DNA from: an uncultured Prevotella sp.
GTDB taxonomy: Bacteria; Bacteroidota; Bacteroidia; Bacteroidales; Bacteroidaceae
Direction: 5' to 3'
DNA length: 47,985 nucleotides
NCBI GenBank assembly: GCA_934190685.1
Contig: CAKPTK010000002.1
Span: forward strand, 1 to 47,985
In this document: one piece after another, positions 16,221 to 22,947 of the stretch
How positions within the stretch are numbered: the stretch's first letter is position 1
How the letters are laid out: each line of letters opens with the position of its first letter
The notes under the pieces: generated by a model
Told to the model about the DNA's origin: nothing
What the model saw: only the letters and a program-made list of their open reading frames with translations
The model's database searches: none
Made by a program: the position numbers and the translations under genes

Positions 16221-19200
16221 TTAGAAGTCAAGATTCAAGCCGATGGTCCATCCTCTGTTCCAATTGGAGGTATAGGCCTGTGTGGCGTCGAGTTCGAGGA
16301 ATTTCACAGCGGAGTAGATGCGGAACGGGTTCTTGGCCTGTACATATACCCGAAGGTTGCTCACGCCGAGCGAACTGAGCATCTTCTTGGGGAAGGTGTA
16401 GCCGAGAGATATATTGCGCACCTTGAGGAAACCTCCGTTCTTGTAGCCCACAATCTTGTAGTAGCTGTCACCACCGCCGATGTTGTAGATAGGCTTCTGG
16501 TATTCCGAGTTGTGGTTGTTCTCGTTGTAGTAGTTGATGGCGCGCTGCATATAGCGTCCGCCCTGCCATTCACCGCCGGTGCTCACCTTGTAGCCGAAGC
16601 GTCCGTAGAGCATGAAGTTCAGGTCGAAGCCCTTGAAGGTAAATGTGTTGGTCATGCCGACAATCCAATGTGGATTGGTGTTGCCGATGACCACGCGGTC
16701 GTTGTTCGGGTCGATGCGGTTGTCTTTGTTCTGGTCCACGGGTCGCACCATACCGGCAGAGAACTTGTTGCCGTTTTCGTTGAACTTGGCCATGATTTCC
16801 GCATCTTCCGGTTGCCAGATGCCACCGAACTGATAGTCATAGAGAGAGTTGATGGCTTGTCCGATGAAGAGGTTGTTGTTGATATCGTCCTCCTTACCGT
16901 TGGCGAGCTTGTCAATCTTGTCTTTCTGATAAGACACATTCAGAGAAGTGGTCCATTTGAAGTCGCTGTTGACGATGTTCACCGTGTTGAGCGTGATGTC
17001 GACACCCTTGTTGGAGGTCTCGCCGATGTTGGCCCAGGTGTTCTTGTAACCGTTGATGGACGGGATGCTCATCTGCATGAGCAGGTCTTTGGTCTTCGAG
17101 CGGTAGAGGTCAATGACACCGCCGATGCGTCCCTTGAGGAAGCTGAAGTCGATACCGATGTTCCATTGGGTGGTCTTTTCCCAAGTCAGTTCGGTGTTGG
17201 CCATAGGCAGGTTTCCGTCTGCCACGATAGGTTCGGAGGGAGCGTAGCCCGGTTGTAGACTGCTTCCGAAGGGATAGAAGAGCGATGCCACGCCACCTTT
17301 GGTCTGATAAGGGTCGATGGCGGAGTTGCCCGTCACACCCACACCGAGGCGCAACTTCAACTGGCTGATCCAGTTCACGTCTTTGAGGAAGTCTTCCTGG
17401 TTGATGTTCCAACCCAAGGCGGCACTTGGGAAGAATGCCCACTTGTGGCCTTCGGCGAGCTGTGAGGCACCGTCCCAGCGTCCGCTCACGGTGAGCAGGT
17501 ATTTGTCGGCGAAGCCATAGTTCAGTCTCACCATGTAGGAGAGCAGCTGGCGTTCCACGAGGTCGGTGCTCCAATCGGCGAGTTGTGAAATCTGCGACTT
17601 ATCCAGGGCGTTCCACATGGAAGGCTCGTAAGGAATGCCGTTGGCAGCGAGGCTGGCGTTCTCCTTGCGATATTTGGTGGCACTCTCCAAGAGGGTCAGA
17701 CCCAGGGAGTGCTGCCCAAATTCACGGTTATAATAAATAAGGTTGTCCAAGGTCCACGAAACGTTGGAGTTGTTGGCGTTGGAGGCGTGGTTCTGTCCCT
17801 GGCTGCTGGTCGACTCCTTGTCACGGAAGGTTCCGTTGCGACGATAGCGGAAGTCGGGACCGAAGTTGAGACGATAGCGCAATCCCTTCAGCGGCTTGTA
17901 GATTTCGCCGAGATCCAACTGTGCGTAGAGGCTGGCGATGACGCGGAACATGCGGCGCTCGTTGGTGCTGTGTTCCCATTCGTCGGCGATGTTCTTCACC
18001 ATGTCGTCGCCTCCAGGGTTGGTGATGCGGTTGCCGTCTTCGTCATAAGGCTGGGCATAGGGGAACTCGCTGGTGGCTGCATAGTAGAGGTTGGAGGGCA
18101 GTCCCTTGAGCAGAGAACCTTGCGAACTGGCGGTGGAGCCATATTGCTGCACACCGAAAGAACCATTGATGTTGGCACCCAGGTTGAACCATTTCGTCGG
18201 CTTGGCGTCCACGCTGATCTTGGATGAATAGCGACGGTAGCTTTGTCCCTTGATGGTGCCCTTGTTGTCGAGATAGCCGAACGACAGATAGCTCTTCATC
18301 TTCTCGCTTCCACCGCTCACGCTGAGCGTGTGCTCATGGGTTACACCTGTCTGCTTGACCAGTCCCTGCCAGTCGAAAGTGGGCACTTTGGAACCGTCCC
18401 AAGAGCCTCCTTCCCATCCTCGCATGATATTGTTCCATGCGGTAGGGTCGGCTTCCGCTTTGAAGATTTCGCGGTCGTTCTCGATGGTCGGTTGGTCGGC
18501 GCGTGGATAGCGGTCGGGATTCATATAATAATAAGCCCAACGGCGCCACTCGATATACTCGGCGGAGTTCATCTGCCGTGAGTAGTCCTCCAGTGTCTCG
18601 AAGGTGACGGTGCCGTTGTAGCTGACCTTGGTCTTGCCGGCTTGTCCCTGCTTGGTGGTGACGAGCACCACGCCGTTGGCGCCTCGGCTACCATAGATGG
18701 CGGTGGCGGAGGCATCCTTGAGGATGTCGATGCTCTCGATGTCGCGAGGGTTGATAGTCTCGATGCCGCTTTCCGACATCAATGGAATACCGTCCACCAC
18801 GTAGAGCGGAGAATTCTGGGCATTGATAGAACGCACGCCACGCACCGTGATGTTGCCGATTTCACCCGGCCGTTCGTTGCTGGTGATATCCACACCGGCA
18901 GCCTTGCCCTGCATAGCCTCGAGCGCATTGCTCACAGGTCGTTCGTTCATCTCTTTGTTGCCCACCCGGATGAGGGCACCTGTCACATCACTCTTGCGCT
19001 GCACACCGTAGCCCACCACGACCACCTCGTTGAGGTTCAGTTCGTCGGGCTTCATCTGGGCGGTGCCGCCACAGGGAATAATCTGGTCTTTGTAACCTGT
19101 GTAGGAGATTTTCAACTGTGTTCCTTTAGGCACTCGCAGCGAGTAGTTGCCGTCGATGTCGGTCACGGTGCCCACGTCGCCTTTGACGGTGCGCACGGTG

Positions 19201-19400
19201 ACGCCGATGAGTGGTTCCCCGTTCTCGTCGACAACCCGGCCTGTGGTCACGTTGTCCTGTTGAACACGCAGATTCGCTACTTGACTTCCGCTTGCGTGGA
19301 TGGCAATCGGAAGAGGCGAAAACAGTCCTGTGGCAAGTGCCAATGTCGATACAATGCGTGTGATGCCACCATTGCATCGTCCCATCTGTTTACATTTCAT
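16221..19400 (-). CDS. SusC/RagA-family TonB-dependent transporter
   Basis: Outer-membrane beta-barrel importer energised by TonB, paired with the SusD-like lipoprotein downstream. It has 1059 residues, normal for SusC. After a long N-terminal leader comes a carboxypeptidase-regulatory-like domain (TGRVVDENGEPLIGVTVRT, about residues 53-71). Next are the SusC signature LNEVVVVGYGVQRKSDVTGA (about 122-141) and the plug domain (VRGVRSINAQNSPLYVVDGIP; IESIDILKDASATAIYGSRG). The rest is barrel strands ending NWNRGWTIGLNLDF. It is the first gene of a two-gene unit with a -7 box at 19485-19492. No adjacent hybrid two-component or anti-sigma regulator is present, although an ECF sigma factor lies about 3 kb away. 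Confidence 0.96.
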   Translation of the reverse strand: MKCKQMGRCNGGITRIVSTLALATGLFSPLPIAIHASGSQVANLRVQQDNVTTGRVVDENGEPLIGVTVRTVKGDVGTVTDIDGNYSLRVPKGTQLKISYTGYKDQIIPCGGTAQMKPDELNLNEVVVVGYGVQRKSDVTGALIRVGNKEMNERPVSNALEAMQGKAAGVDITSNERPGEIGNITVRGVRSINAQNSPLYVVDGIPLMSESGIETINPRDIESIDILKDASATAIYGSRGANGVVLVTTKQGQAGKTKVSYNGTVTFETLEDYSRQMNSAEYIEWRRWAYYYMNPDRYPRADQPTIENDREIFKAEADPTAWNNIMRGWEGGSWDGSKVPTFDWQGLVKQTGVTHEHTLSVSGGSEKMKSYLSFGYLDNKGTIKGQSYRRYSSKISVDAKPTKWFNLGANINGSFGVQQYGSTASSQGSLLKGLPSNLYYAATSEFPYAQPYDEDGNRITNPGGDDMVKNIADEWEHSTNERRMFRVIASLYAQLDLGEIYKPLKGLRYRLNFGPDFRYRRNGTFRDKESTSSQGQNHASNANNSNVSWTLDNLIYYNREFGQHSLGLTLLESATKYRKENASLAANGIPYEPSMWNALDKSQISQLADWSTDLVERQLLSYMVRLNYGFADKYLLTVSGRWDGASQLAEGHKWAFFPSAALGWNINQEDFLKDVNWISQLKLRLGVGVTGNSAIDPYQTKGGVASLFYPFGSSLQPGYAPSEPIVADGNLPMANTELTWEKTTQWNIGIDFSFLKGRIGGVIDLYRSKTKDLLMQMSIPSINGYKNTWANIGETSNKGVDITLNTVNIVNSDFKWTTSLNVSYQKDKIDKLANGKEDDINNNLFIGQAINSLYDYQFGGIWQPEDAEIMAKFNENGNKFSAGMVRPVDQNKDNRIDPNNDRVVIGNTNPHWIVGMTNTFTFKGFDLNFMLYGRFGYKVSTGGEWQGGRYMQRAINYYNENNHNSEYQKPIYNIGGGDSYYKIVGYKNGGFLKVRNISLGYTFPKKMLSSLGVSNLRVYVQAKNPFRIYSAVKFLELDATQAYTSNWNRGWTIGLNLDF

Positions 19401-19484
19401 GTTGAGAGTTTAAAAGATTGATAATTTGGTTTATAAAGGGTTGTTAGCTTAACAAAAGCTCGTTTCTTGTCTATGATTTTAGCA

Positions 19485-19492
19485 CAAAGATA
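19485..19492 (-). promoter_or_regulatory. susC-like promoter -7 box
   Basis: TATCTTTG on the minus strand, with TTG at plus 19513-19515 about 20 bases upstream. The leader between box and gene contains TTGTTAgctTAACAA (19441-19455), a small inverted repeat that could be an operator. Confidence 0.65.
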
Positions 19493-19622
19493 ATTCAAAA
19501 CTTATTACAAAGCAAGTTTTCTTCCGCTTATTTGTAAATAAAAGTTTTCTTTGAGGGCAAAAAGACATGTCGACTTTGCAATCCGGTATGCTTTTTATAA
19601 AAGCGATTTTTATCGGTAGGTC

Positions 19623-19653
19623 TTGTGCCATTCAAAAGAAAACACTACCTTTG
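19623..19653 (+). promoter_or_regulatory. Promoter of the coiled-coil lipoprotein / LysM operon
   Basis: TTG (19623-19625), 20 bases, then TACCTTTG (19646-19653), a good Bacteroidota promoter. Two small inverted repeats lie just upstream: GCTTTT/AAAAGC at 19590-19604 and CGAT/ATCG at 19604-19615. The promoter places the gene start after 19653. Confidence 0.75.
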
Positions 19654-19705
19654 TCCCGGTTCTAACCAACAGAAATATTGTATTAATCTCAAAAACGACA
19701 ATCTT

Positions 19706-20566
19706 ATGAAACAATTCTTCAATTCATTTCTTTTCTCCATGGCCGTTGTCTGCCTCGTGTCGTGCGGTGGAAAAACAGACAAGGGAAATCCCGAGGCCGA
19801 TTCTTTGAGAAATGTGGTAAACGCCAACATGGCGCAGATGGACGAGATGGATCTTTTCCTCGACGCCGTGAATACAAGTATGGACAGTATCGTGAATGTC
19901 GAGGGAGGCCTCTTGCGCACTACAGGTGAGAGCCCGCTGTCTAAAAAAGAACAGATTCGGCAGAACCTGGAAGCCTACAAGATGATCTTGGCTCGGCAGA
20001 AAGAGCGTATCGCCCTGTTGGAGGAGAAACTGAAGGGTGGAGACGCCAAGTCGCAGAAGATGCTGCAGACCATCAAGTCGCTCAAGGCGCAACTTGAGGA
20101 GAAAGACCGCGCCATTGTGGAGCTCACAGAAGAACTGGAGAAGCGCAAGTTTGATATCGTCACCCTGAAGTCGCATGTAGACAAACTCAACACAAATGTG
20201 GCGCAGTTGAAGGAAGAGAAAGCCGAACAGGAGAAGGTGCTTGAGACGCAGAGTAACATGCTCAATGAGGCGTATGTGCTTATCGGCTCGAAGAAAGAAC
20301 TGAAGAAAAGCGGTGTCTTGTCCGGCGGCTCTTTGTTCAAGAAGAGCAAGCTCGACATGTCTAAAGTCGATGCCTCCGCCTTCAAGAAAATCGACATACG
20401 CAATGTGAAGTCGTTCAAGATACCGGCAAAGAAGTTCACTATCCTGTCGCAAGTTCCTTCAGGCTCCTACAAGATTACGGAGAACAGCGACGACACAAGT
20501 ACGCTGACCGTGACCGATGCCGCCCGCTTTTGGAGCGTTTCCAACTATCTTGTGATCAAATATTGA
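19706..20566 (+). CDS. Coiled-coil lipoprotein of unknown function
   Basis: Function not known. The start at 19706 is chosen because the promoter box ends at 19653 and because it gives a clean lipoprotein signal: MKQFFNSFLFSMAVVCLVSC, then GGKTDKGN. That makes 286 residues. After the lipidated Cys comes a short acidic region, then a long charged helix (about residues 65-180: KKEQIRQNLEAY, ERIALLEEKLKGG, LKAQLEEKDRAIVELTEELE, VAQLKEEKAEQEKVLE) with clear heptad character. A compact C-terminal domain follows (FKIPAKKFTILSQVPSGSYK; TDAARFWSVSNYLVIKY). It recalls Bacteroides coiled-coil lipoproteins annotated as Cbp1-type adhesins, a memory-based and unproven link. The stop overlaps the start of the LysM gene (TGATG), so the two are probably translationally coupled. 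Confidence 0.85.
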   Translation: MKQFFNSFLFSMAVVCLVSCGGKTDKGNPEADSLRNVVNANMAQMDEMDLFLDAVNTSMDSIVNVEGGLLRTTGESPLSKKEQIRQNLEAYKMILARQKERIALLEEKLKGGDAKSQKMLQTIKSLKAQLEEKDRAIVELTEELEKRKFDIVTLKSHVDKLNTNVAQLKEEKAEQEKVLETQSNMLNEAYVLIGSKKELKKSGVLSGGSLFKKSKLDMSKVDASAFKKIDIRNVKSFKIPAKKFTILSQVPSGSYKITENSDDTSTLTVTDAARFWSVSNYLVIKY

Positions 20567-22149
20567 TGAGGATGAAGAAATATCTCATAGCCGTCATTTC
20601 GGCAGTATTGTTTTCCCTCCACCTGTCGGCACAACAATGTGAGCATATTGTGCAGCGAGGAGAGGACTTTGCGTCGATAGCGCAGAAATACGGAATCACG
20701 ACGGACGAACTGAAAGCCTCGAATCCGTCAAGTGCCGTATGCTATGTGGGCAGGAAATTGTTGATTCCCCATCCGGGGGAGGTGGTCAAGAGAAAACCCG
20801 TCAAGGTGGAGCCTTTCGACTATGGACTTGTTTCTTCGTTGGGCGACTCCGTGCTGACCAAAAGCTCGGTCACCGCCTATCAAGTGGGCGAGGCACTTTG
20901 GCGTAAGAAGAAATATTCCCAGGCGATGGCCTATCTCTCTTCCGCAGCATACGGAGGAGAGTCCCGAGCCTATTATCCATTGGGTGACTGTTATAGCCAA
21001 CCTTCTTCTGCATCACATGACGATGATGCCGCAGCGACATGGTATGCCAAGGCAGTAGACAAGGTGAAGGACAAGCGGAGCGAGGGCTATTGGATGTCTT
21101 GCCTGCGTCTCTCGGAAAACTACATGAAGGGAAAGAAGGACGTGAGGCAGGCTCGTCGTTACTTCAACGAATACAGGAAATACGCCAGTATGCCGTTGTC
21201 TTCGGAGGCGACAGCCTTGCAACGGAGTATCGCAAACGAGGAAACGGCGATAGCCAAGGCAGAGGCAGCCAAACGCAGGGCGGAACAGCAAGTACGCCAG
21301 CAAGAGCAGCAACGTCGTAGGGAAGAACAACTGAGATTGCAAAAAGAACAACGGCAGCAAACGGCCCAGACTCAACGACAAAGTCAAAAGCCGTCGACCG
21401 TTGCGAGCACCCAATCGGTTGTCAGACCTTCTTCCACCATGACGGCAACCCATACGCAGAGCACCGTGTCCCGTACGAACGGAAACAACCCCATTGTCAA
21501 TACATGGCGTGAAAGTCTTGGCTCAAATTTTGTCATCGTGAAGAAATATGCCAATGGCGGTATCCTGCGCGAAAGATACCGCCCTTGCCCCAATTGTGCC
21601 GGTTCCCAGCGCTGTGGCGGTTGTTATGGCAGTGGAAGATGCGGCATCTGTGGTGGACAGGGTGGCATTGTCACTTCTGGCTACGGCAGGTATATTCCCT
21701 GTGGATTATGCCATTCCACAGGTCAATGTAATCTCTGTAAAGGCACAGGCAGGTGTATGTGTACCAATCCCAATCTGTCACCCTATCCAGGCTACGTGAT
21801 TGCCAGCACCTCTCTTCTCACTCCTGATGGAACGGAGATTAGAAACACTGCAGGCTATAACGGACGGGATGACAAATTCTCCATCACCCCTCCTGGCGGC
21901 ACATCTTCTTCCTCAGACGACAACTCGTCGGGCAGCCGTCGCTCTTCAAGCAGCCATTCATCGGGCACTTGCTCAAAATGTCATGGCAGGAAATATGAGT
22001 CGACAGCCAGCACCTATGCCGCAGCCTCCACCCATGGATGGCGTCAGCCATACCACAACAGCGGTGGCTCCAATTGTCCGTATTGTCCCTCGGTGACCGA
22101 CCACTATCATTATGCCTGCAGCCACTGTGGGGGAACAGGTCGGGAGTAA
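20566..22149 (+). CDS. Exported LysM protein with DnaJ-like cysteine cluster
   Basis: No described family fits the whole protein (527 residues). ATG at 20566 overlaps the upstream TGA; ATG at 20572 (MKKYLIAVIS) is an equally good start. The signal peptide ends at LHLSAQ. A LysM domain follows (HIVQRGEDFASIAQKYGITT to VGRKLLIP, about residues 29-75), which in known proteins binds peptidoglycan. Next comes a TPR/Sel1-like helical region (about 105-225), then a charged Gln/Arg-rich helix (about 230-280). The region at 341-399 carries five CxxC-type units like the DnaJ zinc domain (CPNCAG, CGGCYGSG, CGICGGQG, CGLCHSTG, CNLCKGTG). A Ser-rich linker leads to more pairs, CSKCHG (469) and CSHCGGTG at the C-terminus. 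DnaJ-type zinc clusters are normally cytoplasmic, so an exported one is odd. Confidence 0.88.
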   Translation: MRMKKYLIAVISAVLFSLHLSAQQCEHIVQRGEDFASIAQKYGITTDELKASNPSSAVCYVGRKLLIPHPGEVVKRKPVKVEPFDYGLVSSLGDSVLTKSSVTAYQVGEALWRKKKYSQAMAYLSSAAYGGESRAYYPLGDCYSQPSSASHDDDAAATWYAKAVDKVKDKRSEGYWMSCLRLSENYMKGKKDVRQARRYFNEYRKYASMPLSSEATALQRSIANEETAIAKAEAAKRRAEQQVRQQEQQRRREEQLRLQKEQRQQTAQTQRQSQKPSTVASTQSVVRPSSTMTATHTQSTVSRTNGNNPIVNTWRESLGSNFVIVKKYANGGILRERYRPCPNCAGSQRCGGCYGSGRCGICGGQGGIVTSGYGRYIPCGLCHSTGQCNLCKGTGRCMCTNPNLSPYPGYVIASTSLLTPDGTEIRNTAGYNGRDDKFSITPPGGTSSSSDDNSSGSRRSSSSHSSGTCSKCHGRKYESTASTYAAASTHGWRQPYHNSGGSNCPYCPSVTDHYHYACSHCGGTGRE

Positions 22150-22163
22150 TATGATATGAAGGC

Positions 22164-22231
22164 ACCAAAAGAAAATCTCCTCCCTCTTCTTCGTCAAACA
22201 GCGAAGAGGAGGGAGGAGATTTTCTTTTGGT
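22164..22231. terminator. Bidirectional terminator between convergent genes
   Basis: Two 30-base arms (22164-22193 and 22202-22231) pair with a single G-U mismatch around an 8-base loop. Poly-A and poly-T stretches inside the arms serve both strands. It separates the LysM gene from the sigma factor gene. Confidence 0.9.
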
Positions 22232-22241
22232 AGGTCAATTG

Positions 22242-22748
22242 TTAGCGTTGATGCCTATGACGCATATATTGTCTGATTTCCTTGCGGGCGAAATAGAGTT
22301 TGTTCTCCACCGTCTTGTATTTGAGATCCAAATCCTGGGCAATCTCGCTCACCTTTTTCCCGTCCATGAGGTTCATGCGGAGGATGCGGCAACATTTCTC
22401 GTCAAGTCGTGCCATGCCTCTTTCCAGCAGCATGTTGGTCTCGTGGGCGGAGATAATTGACAGACCGTCCTCGCTCTTCGGCTGCCCCATGATATAGTGT
22501 TCATAGCGTTCGATGCACTTGCGGTGGCGCCAACGGTCGAGGAGCAGATGGGAGAATGTCTGGTAGGCGAGGGCGGGCAGGGTGATGGGGGTTATCATCT
22601 TGTCCGAGCGGAGCAGTCGCATGAAAACGTCTTGCACCAAATCCTGTGCCTCGTCGGCATTCATTCCTCTTCTCGTCGCCCACTCCAGCAGGGTGGCACG
22701 CTGTCGGGTATAGTATGCGGTGATGACCTGATGATTGTCTGTCGTCAT
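22242..22748 (-). CDS. ECF-type RNA polymerase sigma factor (sigma-70 family)
   Basis: Directs RNA polymerase to an alternative promoter set. The start is placed at 22748 (MTTDNHQVITAYYTRQRATL), giving 168 residues. The frame is open further upstream, but that part is low-complexity and overlaps the promoter at 22795-22802. Region 2 is seen in ADEAQDLVQDVFMRLLRS and LAYQTFSHLLLDRWRHR. Region 4 is seen in LDEKCCRILRMNLMDGKKVSEIAQDL followed by KTVENKLYFARKEIRQYM. This layout is common for Bacteroidota ECF factors. No FecR-like anti-sigma gene lies next to it. It is divergent from the GH3 gene and may control it or the SusC/SusD pair (inference only). Confidence 0.88.
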   Translation of the reverse strand: MTTDNHQVITAYYTRQRATLLEWATRRGMNADEAQDLVQDVFMRLLRSDKMITPITLPALAYQTFSHLLLDRWRHRKCIERYEHYIMGQPKSEDGLSIISAHETNMLLERGMARLDEKCCRILRMNLMDGKKVSEIAQDLDLKYKTVENKLYFARKEIRQYMRHRHQR

Positions 22749-22794
22749 ATTATTAAGATTCAAATCGATTGGTTTGCGGTAAATTTTTCGTGGG

Positions 22795-22802
22795 CAAAGA
22801 TA
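22795..22802 (-). promoter_or_regulatory. Sigma factor gene promoter -7 box
   Basis: TATCTTTG on the minus strand, about 46 bases before the chosen start at 22748. It supports that start over longer alternatives. Confidence 0.65.
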
Positions 22803-22910
22803 TGGATTAAGTATAAGAGACAGGGGGAAAATATTACGGAAAAGGAGGAAAATGGATGGAAATGTATGCTTTTTCATCAATATTGCCACCCATGTGGATT
22901 GTTTATGCAT

Positions 22911-22918
22911 TATCTTTG
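22911..22918 (+). promoter_or_regulatory. GH3 gene promoter -7 box
   Basis: TATCTTTG, 29 bases before the GH3 ATG. No TTG lies at the standard distance, so activation or a different -33 element may be needed. Confidence 0.65.
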
Positions 22919-22947
22919 CACCATAAATCAATAACTTATATTTATAC

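Noticed and set aside
16188..17258. Plus-strand frame of 356 codons opposite the SusC-like gene
   Set aside because: Antisense shadow of the SusC barrel; Val/His-rich translation.
19625..19705. Earlier start for the coiled-coil lipoprotein
   Set aside because: It would begin inside the promoter and place the lipoprotein signal internally.
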